64,000 nucleotides of DNA from Porphyromonadaceae bacterium UBA3318 (GTDB lineage Bacteria > Bacteroidota > Bacteroidia > Bacteroidales > Muribaculaceae), in assembly GCA_002361235.1 (NCBI GenBank), contig DESI01000007.1, forward strand, positions 1-64,000, in the 5' to 3' direction. The notes beneath the pieces are model-generated. The model was not told the DNA's origin, ran no database searches, and was given only the letters and a program-made list of their open reading frames with translations. Position numbers and translations under genes: made by a program. Numbering within the stretch: position 1 is the stretch's first letter; each line of letters starts with the position of its first letter. Shown piece after piece: positions 42,601 to 51,726 of the stretch.

Positions 42601-43034
42601 GCATAACGTTCCAGGGCGTGGGACGTCAGCTGAAACGCAAGACCGCGACTATGGTACAGCCGCTGCGCGACAATTTCGGCAACATCCCCAAGCTGATAGA
42701 CGGCCGCTACTGGAGCAACTACAACACGCCGGAGCAGAACCTGAAGGCGGAATATCCGCGTCTCACGGCCACGCAGGCGTCGTACAACTACGCGATGTCC
42801 GATTTCTGGCTGTTCAACAGCCATTACTGCCGACTGAAGAACATATCGCTCGGATATACGCTGCCGCAGAAAATAACCAAGACATTCTTCGTGCAGGCAC
42901 TGCGCTTCTACGTGGCCGGCAACGACCTGTTCTGCATCTCCAATTATCCGCGAGGCTGGGATTACGAAGGCTACGGCTCCACGGGCTATCCCATCACAAA
43001 ATCGTTTATCTGCGGCGTTAACATTACATTCTAA
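39663..43034 (+). CDS. SusC/RagA TonB-linked outer-membrane transporter with STN domain
   Basis: A 1123-residue TonB-dependent transporter importing glycan fragments across the outer membrane with SusD. A long n-region and signal peptide end at about LSATAQ (residue 39). Next comes an STN/secretin domain (VRITLNAADISIPKALELIEKQSGYHFVYNKN, about 40-115) that signals to FecR anti-sigma factors. Then follow a carboxypeptidase-like repeat (VTGFVRDSSGEPLIGATVAVKG), the plug (EVVVVGYGTMKKKDLTGSVS) and the beta-barrel ending GVNITF. The STN domain matches the presence of sigma/FecR genes 3 kb away. An alternative start is the ATG at 39711. Confidence 0.96.
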   Translation: MRKIQNPKRDGTITKRMLQIIGALLSVTLLLCVPLSATAQKNVRITLNAADISIPKALELIEKQSGYHFVYNKNIVSASDKVSVKVTNATITSTLDRLFANRGISYEIDDKYIILKSGPKSAPNKTDKTVVQKVTGFVRDSSGEPLIGATVAVKGKKARAVVGVDGDYSIEASKGDVLAFTYIGFSPKEVKVGAGDKVDVVLDESETLLNEVVVVGYGTMKKKDLTGSVSSINGDAVTDRKVSMLSSALQGALAGVSVTRSGSDPSAGADIKIRGITTIGDSNPLIIVDGVPADNINDINPQDVKELTVLKDAASAAIYGSRAASGVILITTKRASEGKVSMQYQYEYGYETPTTRPDYVDVTRFMAMTNELRWNDAGNGPDHFPTYIPAMINNYAELNAMNPDGYPDTDWRGMLLKGHSNRQSHNFRISGGTKVVRTTASIGYDMSDGLYKDKDYNRFTVRMNNDITINKYIQAAIDLNVKRSASRSPNYDPMNACYQFPAVYAAVWQDGRVADGKSGDNPYAALNYGGTAKRHYNQVGGKAAVYITPVEGLKLSAIVSPIWNNEESKAFVKRIEYAGPDTPDNVIGAINGFASTKLTESRAKSYSITKQFLANYDNTFGRHSVSALLGYEDNYYKTDNIWAARDKFALTEFPYLDRGNEDYQTNGGNAAHTSYRSFFGRAMYNFDGRYLIQANMRCDMSSRFDKKHRAGYFPSVSAGYVVSNEPWFRNFNLQPWLSYLKIRASYGLLGNDRVGNYPYLPLLSYVNGYFWEGDKGVSHITAAQWQYAIRDISWETTKTFGVGIDLAFFNNRLNITGDYYYKITKDMILDIDIPDYVGYDNPQQNTGKMRTTGFEIELKWSDRVADFTYSVSANLSDFKSKMGYLGGNQFLGDQIKMMGSYFNEWYGYRSDGLFQTQEEIDNYPVMSSSVRPGDIKYLKADPEDKSPISPDKDRVLLGNSQPRYQYGLSLNGSWRGFDLSITFQGVGRQLKRKTATMVQPLRDNFGNIPKLIDGRYWSNYNTPEQNLKAEYPRLTATQASYNYAMSDFWLFNSHYCRLKNISLGYTLPQKITKTFFVQALRFYVAGNDLFCISNYPRGWDYEGYGSTGYPITKSFICGVNITF

Positions 43035-43040
43035 ACAATC

Positions 43041-44747
43041 ATGAACATACTTAAGACAACAATATTCGTGGCAGCTGCACTGCTGCTTGGCTCGTGCGCC
43101 GACCTTGACCTTGATCCGCTGGACACCGGCTCGAGCGACTCCTGGTATCAGAACGAGGAGGAGATAAAGGCATCGATCAGCGGTCTGTACCGAGTCGACT
43201 TTTTCCCGATAGACGGCGTGAAATGGAACGACGACCATCAGAGCCGCGACCGCCTCAACGATTTCACGGCCGCCACTCTCAACGGCGAGTCGTGGGACGT
43301 GTGCATGCGCTGGCGCAACGCCTATAAGGCGATAGCGCGCTGCAACATCCTGCTCGACAAACTCACTGACCCCGCGGCCATCGGTATCTCCGAGGAGAAG
43401 GCCGCACTGTACAGGGCACAGGTGCTGTTTGTGCGCGCCACGCAATACGGACTGCTGACAAGCTGCTTCGGCGACGTGGTGTGGGTGGACAAGGAAATCA
43501 CCGTCGAGGAGGCGTTCAAGATGGGACGCACGGACAAGAGCGAGATAATGGAACACGTGTATGAGGACTATGACAAGGCGGCCGAAAGCCTTCCGCTGAC
43601 CTACGGCGTGGCGCAGGAATTCGCCACCAAGTCGGCGGCACTGGCCCTCAAGGCACGATACGCGCTGTACAACGAAGACTGGGACATCGCCGCACAGGCA
43701 GCCAAGGACTGCATGGACCTCGGCGTCAACCAGCTCTATCCCGATTTCTCGGAACTGTTCCTGGCCACCACGCATCACGCCAGCGAGAATATCCTGTCCT
43801 GGCCCTACTCTCTGGAACTGGACATGGTCACGGACTCCGAAGGCAACATCCAGGGTTTCTCGCCCCGCAACCGCGGCGGTTACGCCAGCGAATATCCGTC
43901 GTGGGACCTGTTCGCGTCGTTCCTCTGCACCGACGGACTGCCCATCGACGAGTCCCCGCTGTTCGATCCGCACAATCCGTTCAAAAACCGTGACCCCCGC
44001 TGCGCCGCGACCATCGTGGAATTCGGCACAGAGCATTGTGGCGTGGTGTACGACCCCAACCCCAACACCACTGAAGTGTACAGCTCGGTGATGGGCAAGA
44101 ACATAACCAACCTCGATTGCAAGTCAGGAAGCCAGTACGCATCGTACAACGGCCTGCTGCGAAAGAAGGGCGTGGACGAGTCATGGATCAACAACGGCAG
44201 CTTCAAGGTGGCCTACGACTATGTGTTCATCCGTTACGCCGAAGTGCTGCTGACCTACGCCGAGGCCCGCATAGAGGCCGGCAAGATCGACAAGAGCGTG
44301 CTGGACGCCATCAACATGGTCCGCGCCCGCGCTTACAAGACGGATTACACCAACAGCTCGGCCTATCCGCGCGTCACCACCACCGACCGCAACGAACTGC
44401 GCCGCATCGTCAGGGTGGAACGCCGCATGGAACTTGCGTACGAGGGACAGCGTTACATGGACCTGATACGCTGGCGTCTGGCGGAGAAGGTGCTGAACCG
44501 CCCGGATTACGGTCTGCTTGACAAAGACGCCCTGGTGACGAAGATTATCGCCAAGAACCTCTGGTTCTGGCCCGAGGTGCCGCAGATCGACGAGGACGGC
44601 GTGGCCGATTTCTCGCCCCTTTACGATAAGGGATACTGCAAGATCATCACCAAACGCCAGTTCGACGCTTCGAAGAATTATCTCTGGCCCATCCCGTCGC
44701 AGGAGGTGATAACGAATCCCTATCTGGGTCAGAACGACAATTATTGA
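43041..44747 (+). CDS. SusD/RagB outer-membrane glycan-binding lipoprotein
   Basis: A 568-residue lipoprotein (signal to Cys19 in LLLGSCADLDLDP) that forms the hinged lid of the SusC channel. The N-terminal SusD-like part has WYQNEEEIKASISGLYRVDF, and TPR-type helices follow. The C-terminal SusD domain includes FIRYAEVLLTYAEARIEAG and RVERRMELAYEGQRYMDLIRW, which are hallmark sequences. It starts 6 bases after susC and is clearly co-expressed. A hairpin (44765-44786) follows the stop and may dampen read-through to the enzyme genes. Confidence 0.96.
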   Translation: MNILKTTIFVAAALLLGSCADLDLDPLDTGSSDSWYQNEEEIKASISGLYRVDFFPIDGVKWNDDHQSRDRLNDFTAATLNGESWDVCMRWRNAYKAIARCNILLDKLTDPAAIGISEEKAALYRAQVLFVRATQYGLLTSCFGDVVWVDKEITVEEAFKMGRTDKSEIMEHVYEDYDKAAESLPLTYGVAQEFATKSAALALKARYALYNEDWDIAAQAAKDCMDLGVNQLYPDFSELFLATTHHASENILSWPYSLELDMVTDSEGNIQGFSPRNRGGYASEYPSWDLFASFLCTDGLPIDESPLFDPHNPFKNRDPRCAATIVEFGTEHCGVVYDPNPNTTEVYSSVMGKNITNLDCKSGSQYASYNGLLRKKGVDESWINNGSFKVAYDYVFIRYAEVLLTYAEARIEAGKIDKSVLDAINMVRARAYKTDYTNSSAYPRVTTTDRNELRRIVRVERRMELAYEGQRYMDLIRWRLAEKVLNRPDYGLLDKDALVTKIIAKNLWFWPEVPQIDEDGVADFSPLYDKGYCKIITKRQFDASKNYLWPIPSQEVITNPYLGQNDNY

Positions 44748-44764
44748 TCGACACTTATTGATAA

Positions 44765-44786
44765 GGAAGGCGTCTGTGCGCCTTCC
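44765..44786 (+). terminator. Intercistronic hairpin after susD
   Basis: GGAAGGCG (44765-44772) and CGCCTTCC (44779-44786) form a perfect 8-bp stem with a 6-base loop and no T-run. It is more likely an mRNA-processing or stability element than a full terminator, giving high susCD and lower downstream expression, as seen in other PULs. Confidence 0.6.
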
Positions 44787-44825
44787 GGAATCGCTACACA
44801 ACATTTCAAACTGAAACAACACTAT

Positions 44826-46340
44826 ATGAGACTTTCTGTAAAATCAATTATAATCGGAGCCGGCGCGTTGATGCTGCCCTCCCTCGGAGCCTGCTCCGAG
44901 AAATACCTTACCTATAATCACACACCCGGGGAAAAGCCGGACGAACCTGAAGATCCGGACGATCCGATGCCCGAGACCATGCCCAAGGGTTCGTTCAAGC
45001 TGCTGGCCGACAAGCCCGGCCAGGTTATCAAGGGACTGGGATTCGAGATTCAGTCGGATATAAACGCGGCTCCGGACGTGAACGACGACAACGGCCCGAT
45101 CGGAGTGCCGATGGACCTGGTGCCCGAGGAGCGTAAACGTCTTGCCGAGGAAATGCTCAAGGGTTTCCGCTACATGCGCGTGGGTATGGGAATATGGTTC
45201 CGCGGCCTCACACCGGACCGCAAGAACTTCACTGAACGCAAGCAGGGACAGGCCGAGACCTTAGTGCAGCTGATGAAAGACGCCGGCGTGGAGGGAATTT
45301 CGATGGAATACTGGTCGCCCGCTCCATACTGGAAATCGAACGGCAGCTTCAACGACGGAACGCTGAAAAGTTTCGAGGATGATTTTCTCGAGGAGTTCGG
45401 CGACGCGATGGTGAACGATGTGAAATACATGAAAAGCCAGGGATTCAAGGTGTCGTCATGGGGCCTGCAGAACGAAAGCCAGTACGAGAGCGTGGGATAT
45501 GCCCATTGTCACTATACCGAGGACCAGTTGGTGAAGGTGTTCGGCAAGGTAGCTCCGAAAATCAAGGCTCTTGATTCGGACATAGAGATAATCTACGACA
45601 CCAACAGCGGACAGGCCGGCAGTTATGGTCCGAAACTTTGGCAGGAGAATCCGCAGCTTCTCCCTTACGTGGACGCATGGGTGTTCCACCGCATCGGCGA
45701 CGATTCCGACGCCGTGATGGACAACCGCGACAACTACAAGGCCAACAGCCAGGGCAAGCCGGTATATCAGAACGAGTTCGAGTATTTCAACAATCAGATG
45801 TCGGAACACACTTACGAATGGTTCATGGTCAACACTGCCCAGTCCATCATGAACTGGATGACCTTCGTGGAATCGCCGAAATGGTTCTGGCTCCATGCCC
45901 TGAAGGGAATAGACGACCATACGGACCGTGACGGTTTCGGTCTCGGAGTGTGGCGTCCCACATACGCCAACGAGAGTCATGATTATCCCGACCTGGCTCA
46001 CGGACACTGGACCTACAACTGGCAGAACTACAACGCGCTGGCCGGCTTCCTGAAATACATGGCGTGGGATTCGCGCCGCTACAACGTGCAGGAGGACGAG
46101 GAACGTCACGACAACCGCATAATGGCATGGAAAACGCCGCAGGGCAAGCTGGTGTTCGCTCTGACCAACCGTTCGGATGATTGGTTCGAGTTTGACGTGA
46201 CCATGGACGGAGTCAAGAACATGAAGGGCTTCCGATATGATAAGAAAGGACGCGATGTGGAGGTTGGCTCCAACGGCGGTGCCGCAACGTTCAGCGCGAA
46301 ACTGAAACCCTGGAGCATCGAGTTCTGGGTGGAGCAGTAA
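44826..46340 (+). CDS. GH30-like clan GH-A glycosidase lipoprotein
   Basis: A 504-residue lipoprotein (MRLSVKSIIIGAGALMLPSLGAC, Cys23) followed by a Pro/Glu/Asp-rich stalk (EKPDEPEDPDDPMPE), typical of surface enzymes. The TIM barrel begins IKGLGFEIQSDI. The acid/base is in SSWGLQNESQY (Glu217), and the nucleophile is in the PVYQNEFEYF stretch (Glu317 or Glu319), 100 residues later as in GH30. The C-terminal beta domain is TPQGKLVFALTNRSDDWFEF..FSAKLKPWSIEFWVEQ. GH30 members attack beta-glucans, beta-galactans, xylans or glucosylceramides; specificity is not readable. It is probably the first, endo-acting enzyme at the cell surface. Confidence 0.8.
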   Translation: MRLSVKSIIIGAGALMLPSLGACSEKYLTYNHTPGEKPDEPEDPDDPMPETMPKGSFKLLADKPGQVIKGLGFEIQSDINAAPDVNDDNGPIGVPMDLVPEERKRLAEEMLKGFRYMRVGMGIWFRGLTPDRKNFTERKQGQAETLVQLMKDAGVEGISMEYWSPAPYWKSNGSFNDGTLKSFEDDFLEEFGDAMVNDVKYMKSQGFKVSSWGLQNESQYESVGYAHCHYTEDQLVKVFGKVAPKIKALDSDIEIIYDTNSGQAGSYGPKLWQENPQLLPYVDAWVFHRIGDDSDAVMDNRDNYKANSQGKPVYQNEFEYFNNQMSEHTYEWFMVNTAQSIMNWMTFVESPKWFWLHALKGIDDHTDRDGFGLGVWRPTYANESHDYPDLAHGHWTYNWQNYNALAGFLKYMAWDSRRYNVQEDEERHDNRIMAWKTPQGKLVFALTNRSDDWFEFDVTMDGVKNMKGFRYDKKGRDVEVGSNGGAATFSAKLKPWSIEFWVEQ

Positions 46341-46377
46341 TATGTTTTTTCAATCGGAAGGATATAACTGAGACATC

Positions 46378-48846
46378 ATGAAATTCAAGATAGGGAACAT
46401 CATCTGTGTGGCTGCATTGCTGACCTTCACCGGAGGATGTGCTGCAGGAGCCGGGGCCAAGGGGAAGGATGAAGGCCGCCCGATGTACGGCGGCGTGTAT
46501 CCTCATCTGGCCTATTACAACGACGAGGGGGAATGCGGCACAGGGGCCGTAGTGCCCTGGCAGGGAAAGCTGTGGGTGATCACATACGGCCCGCACCTCC
46601 CGTTCGGGTCGAGCGACAAGCTGTATGAAATCGATGACACCCTCGGCATCAAGGTGCGTCCCGAAAGCGTGGGAGGCACGCCGGCCGACAGGATGATCCA
46701 CCGGGAAAGCAATCAGCTGATAATCGGCCCGTACTTCATCGACAAGGACTGCAACGTCAGGGCGCTGTCGTACAGGGACGCGCAGGGCCGTTACACTGGA
46801 GTGGCCCGGCACCTGACCGATCCGGCCAACAAGGTGTACATCGCCACGATGGAGGAAGGCTTCTATGAGGTGGATGTAAACACGTTGAAGCATAAGGAGC
46901 TGTATCCCGACGCCAATACGGGGGTGCACAACGACACGGGCGTGAACCCCGAGAACAATCTGTTGCCCGGAGCACACGGCAAGGGCCTGTACAGCGGTCA
47001 GGGTGTGCTGGTGTTCTCCAACAACGGCGAGGCTATTCCCGAAGCGCTGGAAAAATTCAACATCCCGTCCGGCTGTCTTGCCGAATGGGACGGCAAGAAC
47101 TGGAAGGTTGTACGCCGCAACCAGTTCACTGAGGTGACGGGTCCCGGCGGAATATACGGCAATCCGTCGCCGGCCACCGATCCGATATATGCGTTGGGCT
47201 GGGACTACAAGTCGGTATTGCTCGGAGTGAGGGAAAACGGAGGATGGAGCTTCTACCGTCTGCCCAAGGCCAGCAATTCGTACGACGGCGCCCACGGATG
47301 GAACACCGAATGGCCCCGTATCCGCGAGGTGGGTACGCAGAGCGATCCATTCATGCTGATGACCATGCACGGAATGTTCTGGAAATTCCCGCAGAGATTC
47401 GGCAAGAACAACGATAAGGGAATCATGCCCCTGTCGGCATATCTGAAAGTGATAGGCGACTTTACGCGATGGAACGACCGTCTGGTGTTCGGATGCGACG
47501 ACTCCGCGCAAAAGGAATTCCTGAACAAGCGCAGGATAAAGGGCGACATAGCCGGTCCGGGCCAGAGCAACTCAAACCTATGGTTCCTTGATCCGGGCCA
47601 GGTGTCGGAACTCGGTCCCACCAATGCGACCGGCTCCGTATGGCTGAACGAAGATATAAAGAGCGGAGAGGCGAGCGATCCCTTCCTGTTCGGACCCTGG
47701 GCCAAGCGATGCGCATGGATCCGGAACGACGGCAAGGAGGCCGTGACGTTTCAGTTCGTGGCCAAGGGCGCCGACGGCAAAGACAAAGTGTTGAAGACTG
47801 TCACCGTACCTGCATCCGACTCGCGTTTCGCGGAATTCAGCGCAACTGACAAGGGTGAATGGATCCGCGTTGTCGTTGACAAGGACACGAAAGGAAGCGT
47901 GGTGTTCAGTTTCGCATCGAAAGAGACGAGAACCGAGGAAATGTCACCGATATTCGCCGGACTGTCGAAAATAGGGGAGAAGCATGAATCCGACGGACTG
48001 ATGCTGTGCCTGAGCCAGAACCGCCGTAAACTCGGCGTGGCCGCCAACACGACCGACGGCAGCGCCTATTATGATCTGGACGGCGACATGATGCTGCAGA
48101 GACGTGACAGCATGGAAAAGGCATCGTATATCCGTAAGAATGTAGCCATCCGTTCCGAAGGGATGGAAATCACCCCCGGGTCGGTGCTGATCACGGACGA
48201 CAAGGGTCGTCGCTGGCATCTGCCGCTGGGAGCGCGGGCCTTTACGGAGCCGACACGACAGGACGCAATGCGCGTGTGTCGCGAGGTCTCGACGGAAAGA
48301 GACCTGCTGAACCTGCACGGTACGTTCTATGAGCTGCCGGCCGAGAATGCCGACGGATTCGCCAAGGTGCGCCCCATAGCGTCGCACAATCTCGGCATAA
48401 ACGATTATGCGTCATATCGTGGAATGCTGCTCATGTCGGGATGCAATGCCGACAATGCGGACAATCCGCGTATCGTGACATCCGACGACGGCAAGCTTTC
48501 ACTTTGGGCCGGCGTGATCGACGATTTATGGAAATTGGGTAAGCCGACGGGCAATGGCGGTCCCTGGGTGGACCGTCATGTCTCCGCCGGGGAATATTCC
48601 GAGCCATATCTGATCGGATTCTACGACCGGCGCACGCTGAATCTGTCGCATAAGTCCGACCATAAGGTGAAATTCACCGTCGAGGCCGATCCTACGGGCG
48701 AAGGCGACTGGATGCATTACGCCGATTTCGAGGTGAATCCCGACGACTCATTCATATATAAATTCCCGGATTCGTTCCAGGCACGCTGGATACGGTTCAA
48801 GACCGACACTCCGTGCGTGGCGACCACATGGCTGGAGTATCGCTGA
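46378..48846 (+). CDS. Large PUL lipoprotein of unknown family
   Basis: An 822-residue lipoprotein (MKFKIGNIICVAALLTFTGGC, Cys21) that I do not recognise. Its first roughly 400 residues carry recurring short strand patterns (GKLWVITYGPH, NQLIIGPYFI, NKVYIATMEEGFYEVD, KSVLLGVRENGGWSFYRL, DRLVFGCDD) spaced like blades of a beta-propeller. A beta-sandwich region (about 455-560: AVTFQFVAKGADGKDKVLKTVTVPASDSRFAEFSAT) and a further domain follow. No catalytic signature is evident. Its position between GH30 and GH36 genes suggests a binding protein, a lyase-like propeller enzyme or a new glycosidase. Confidence 0.7.
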   Translation: MKFKIGNIICVAALLTFTGGCAAGAGAKGKDEGRPMYGGVYPHLAYYNDEGECGTGAVVPWQGKLWVITYGPHLPFGSSDKLYEIDDTLGIKVRPESVGGTPADRMIHRESNQLIIGPYFIDKDCNVRALSYRDAQGRYTGVARHLTDPANKVYIATMEEGFYEVDVNTLKHKELYPDANTGVHNDTGVNPENNLLPGAHGKGLYSGQGVLVFSNNGEAIPEALEKFNIPSGCLAEWDGKNWKVVRRNQFTEVTGPGGIYGNPSPATDPIYALGWDYKSVLLGVRENGGWSFYRLPKASNSYDGAHGWNTEWPRIREVGTQSDPFMLMTMHGMFWKFPQRFGKNNDKGIMPLSAYLKVIGDFTRWNDRLVFGCDDSAQKEFLNKRRIKGDIAGPGQSNSNLWFLDPGQVSELGPTNATGSVWLNEDIKSGEASDPFLFGPWAKRCAWIRNDGKEAVTFQFVAKGADGKDKVLKTVTVPASDSRFAEFSATDKGEWIRVVVDKDTKGSVVFSFASKETRTEEMSPIFAGLSKIGEKHESDGLMLCLSQNRRKLGVAANTTDGSAYYDLDGDMMLQRRDSMEKASYIRKNVAIRSEGMEITPGSVLITDDKGRRWHLPLGARAFTEPTRQDAMRVCREVSTERDLLNLHGTFYELPAENADGFAKVRPIASHNLGINDYASYRGMLLMSGCNADNADNPRIVTSDDGKLSLWAGVIDDLWKLGKPTGNGGPWVDRHVSAGEYSEPYLIGFYDRRTLNLSHKSDHKVKFTVEADPTGEGDWMHYADFEVNPDDSFIYKFPDSFQARWIRFKTDTPCVATTWLEYR

Positions 48847-48887
48847 TGCGTCGGCATCCTCTATGATACGTCAGCATCCTTTAAGGA

Positions 48888-48916
48888 GACCGAATGTGTC
48901 TTTTGCGCGTTCGGTC
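48888..48916 (+). terminator. Hairpin before the small secreted protein gene
   Basis: GACCGAA (48888-48894) and TTCGGTC (48910-48916) are complementary. A direct repeat CGTC(G/A)GCATCCT occurs just upstream (48849-48860 and 48869-48880). There is no T-run; it is a possible attenuator or processing site within the PUL operon. Confidence 0.45.
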
Positions 48917-48977
48917 GCCTATATATTATAGACATACTCTTAACGACTTCATAGAAATTAACCCGTAAATCAACATT

Positions 48978-49502
48978 ATGAAAAAATTCTTTATTACTCT
49001 CCTCTTATGCTCGTCGCTGTTCAGTGTCAATGCCGTAGCCGATAACGCAGGCATAGGTTCCGACATAGAAGACTGGGGTGTCGTAGTGGACGGCAAACTG
49101 CTGGTGAAAGTGACTCTCGACGACGCCGAGGCAGTAAAGATAATTCCGGCCGGCGAATCGTCGCCCGTGACTCTGCAGAATGGAGTGAATACAGTCAAGG
49201 TGCCCGAAACGGACAGCAAATTTACAGTTGACGCCAACGAAGGATACACGATTGTTTCGATAAAGGTGGGAGATCAGGACGTCACGGTGACCGACGGAGC
49301 CGCGACTGTGCAGTGTGTGGCCGGAAAGGAAGTGACGATCACTACGAAGAACGACACAAGCTCCGCCACATCGATCGTTATGGGCGACAATATGTCGGCT
49401 GCCCGTTATTTCGATCTCAGCGGCTCCGAGGTGGCCGTTCCGCAGAAGGGCAATATATATGTAATGCTCCGCGGAGGCAAGGCAGTCAAGATACGTAAAT
49501 AA
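48978..49502 (+). CDS. Small secreted protein with short C-terminal sorting-like motif
   Basis: A 174-residue protein with a clear signal peptide (MKKFFITLLLCSSLFSVNAVA). It has a beta-rich body of two short immunoglobulin-like repeats (VKVTLDDAEAVKIIPAGES; FTVDANEGYTIVSIKVGDQDVTV). The C-terminal ending ARYFDLSGSEVAVPQKGNIYVMLRGGKAVKIRK resembles the short 'DLxGR.v..p.kGiYi..gkk..k' motif seen in many Bacteroidales secreted proteins. A type IX secretion link is possible but unproven. It lies inside the PUL, 10 bases before the GH36 gene, so it is probably part of the system. The exact role is unknown. Confidence 0.7.
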   Translation: MKKFFITLLLCSSLFSVNAVADNAGIGSDIEDWGVVVDGKLLVKVTLDDAEAVKIIPAGESSPVTLQNGVNTVKVPETDSKFTVDANEGYTIVSIKVGDQDVTVTDGAATVQCVAGKEVTITTKNDTSSATSIVMGDNMSAARYFDLSGSEVAVPQKGNIYVMLRGGKAVKIRK

Positions 49503-49512
49503 GTTTCTGTAG

Positions 49513-51720
49513 ATGCTCAGTAAGAAGTCGATCCACAGGTTGCCATACGTCCTGCTGTGTTGTGTGTTGGGTGCCGAAGCCGCACAGGTGAGTGTGAATA
49601 CGCCGAATACGGCGCTTGTGCTGGAGGTGAACAAAGGGGCGGAACCCGAATATCTGTACTATGGCAACACCGTGACCGGAGAGGACATGCAGTCGATTAA
49701 GACTGCGGGAATCCCGTACGCCAAAATATACAGGGCGTACGGGACCTATCCGGACGAGGAGACGCCCCTGTGGATCACCCATGCTGACGGGAACATGACG
49801 AGCCGCCTTGTGGTGACCGACTTGACCCGGGAATCTACGGACAAATCGACATTGACCACTGTCAGGACTCGGGATGACAGATACCCGGTGAACGTTGATA
49901 TCCGATTCCTGAGTTATCCCGACTGTGACGTGATAGAGACATGGGCTGAGATAAGCCATCGCGAGAAAGGGGACATTACCCTGACCCGTTATGACTCGGC
50001 CTGCCTTCCGATACATATAGGGGATGTCTGGGTAAGCCACGAAGGAGGAGCGTGGGGCCAGGAAGGGCGTCTTGTGGAGGAACCGTTGCACAGCGGAACC
50101 ATGCGTATCCGTAACAAGGACGGCGTAAGGAACTCGCAGACCTCGCGTGCGGAGCTGATGCTGTCGCTGGACGGCAAGCCCGACGAAAGGAACGGTGCCA
50201 CCATCGGCGCCGCGCTGTGTTACAGCGGCAATTACGTGGTCGACATCGACACATACGGCGGTCGCTATCATAGTCTGCGGATGGGTATCAATCCCGACAA
50301 CGCCGCCTACCGGCTTAGCCCCGGCGAAACGTTTGTGACCCCCAGGGTGGCATTGTCATACAGCACGGAGGGCAAAGGGGGAGTTAGCAGGAATTTTCAC
50401 AAATGGGGGAGACTCCATTCGTTGTGTCATGGCGACAGACCGCGTAAGATATTGCTGAACAGCTGGGAAGGGGTCTATTTTGACATCAGCGAGTCAAAGA
50501 TGGCGGCCATGATGAGGGACATAGCCTCTCTGGGCGGCGAACTGTTCGTGATGGACGACGGATGGTTCGGCGACAAGTATCGGCGTGACAACGAAAGTGT
50601 GGCGTTAGGCGACTGGGTCTGCGACCGGGTCAAACTCCCCGGAGGCATCAAGGCATTGACCGACAGCGCCCGTAAAGCCGGCGTGGGATTCGGATTATGG
50701 CTCGAACCGGAGATGGCCGACATATCGAGCGAAATTTATGAAAAGCATCCCGACTGGATAGTAAAGGCCGCGGGACGTGAGCCGGTGACCGGTCGCGGAG
50801 GGGCGCAGGTGGTTCTTGATTTCTCAAATCCCCGTGTGCGCGACCATGTGGTGGCCACGGTAGACAAGATATTGAAGGAAAACCCATGGATCGAATATGT
50901 GAAATGGGACTGCAACAGCGGAATATATCAGCATGGATCGCAGTATCTGCCCAAAGACAGGCAGAGCCATCTGAACATAGCGTGGCACAGGGGCCTGGAG
51001 GAAGTGCTGTCAAGAATCCGTGAGAAATATCCAGACCTGACTGTCCAGGCGTGTGCCGGCGGCGGAGGCCGTGTAAACTGGGGCGTGCTGAAATACTTCG
51101 ACGAGTTCTGGACCAGCGACAACACGGATGCGCTGGAGCGCATATTCATCCAGTGGGGCACGTCGCATTTCTATCCCGCCATGGCCATGGCCTCGCACAT
51201 CAGCGCGTCGCCCAACCATCAGACTCTGCGGAGCATGCCAATAAAATATCGCGCGGACGTGGCGATGAGCGGACGTCTCGGCGTGGAACTTCAGCCCAAG
51301 GACATGACCCGGGAGGAATATGAAGTGTGCCGCAACGCGATATCCGATTATAAGCGGATCAGGGATATAGTGCAGTTTGGGGACCTGTACCGTCTGCGGT
51401 CGCCGTACGACGAGGGAGGCGTGGCCTCGCTGATGTATGTGTCCGAAAACAAGGACCGCGCCGTGGCATTCTGGTACCGTACGGACGTGTATGTGATGCA
51501 GATTCTCCCAGTGGTGAAAATGGACGGCCTCGATAGTGACGCCATATACAGAATCACGGAATTAAACCGGATAGACGACAGCCCTATGCCATTCGAAGGG
51601 AAATGCTTTTCCGGGTCGTTCCTGATGAATCACGGACTTGACATTCCATACCGACACGATGTGGCCAAGGAACGGAAGAACGAGTTCTCGAGCCGCGTAT
51701 TGCTAATCGAAAAAATCTGA
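49513..51720 (+). CDS. GH36 alpha-galactosidase
   Basis: A 735-residue secreted enzyme removing terminal alpha-galactose. After a short signal (VLLCCVLGAEA) there is an N-terminal beta-supersandwich. The barrel follows, with MDDGWFGDKYRRDNESVALGDW, the nucleophile in YVKWDCN (Asp466) and the acid/base in SDNTDALER (Asp536), 70 residues later as in GH36. The C-terminal beta domain ends RVLLIEKI. Length fits the group-I bacterial AgaA/RafA-like enzymes. The next gene starts after 6 bases, indicating tight co-translation with the GH97-EEP fusion. Confidence 0.95.
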   Translation: MLSKKSIHRLPYVLLCCVLGAEAAQVSVNTPNTALVLEVNKGAEPEYLYYGNTVTGEDMQSIKTAGIPYAKIYRAYGTYPDEETPLWITHADGNMTSRLVVTDLTRESTDKSTLTTVRTRDDRYPVNVDIRFLSYPDCDVIETWAEISHREKGDITLTRYDSACLPIHIGDVWVSHEGGAWGQEGRLVEEPLHSGTMRIRNKDGVRNSQTSRAELMLSLDGKPDERNGATIGAALCYSGNYVVDIDTYGGRYHSLRMGINPDNAAYRLSPGETFVTPRVALSYSTEGKGGVSRNFHKWGRLHSLCHGDRPRKILLNSWEGVYFDISESKMAAMMRDIASLGGELFVMDDGWFGDKYRRDNESVALGDWVCDRVKLPGGIKALTDSARKAGVGFGLWLEPEMADISSEIYEKHPDWIVKAAGREPVTGRGGAQVVLDFSNPRVRDHVVATVDKILKENPWIEYVKWDCNSGIYQHGSQYLPKDRQSHLNIAWHRGLEEVLSRIREKYPDLTVQACAGGGGRVNWGVLKYFDEFWTSDNTDALERIFIQWGTSHFYPAMAMASHISASPNHQTLRSMPIKYRADVAMSGRLGVELQPKDMTREEYEVCRNAISDYKRIRDIVQFGDLYRLRSPYDEGGVASLMYVSENKDRAVAFWYRTDVYVMQILPVVKMDGLDSDAIYRITELNRIDDSPMPFEGKCFSGSFLMNHGLDIPYRHDVAKERKNEFSSRVLLIEKI

Positions 51721-51726
51721 AACCGA

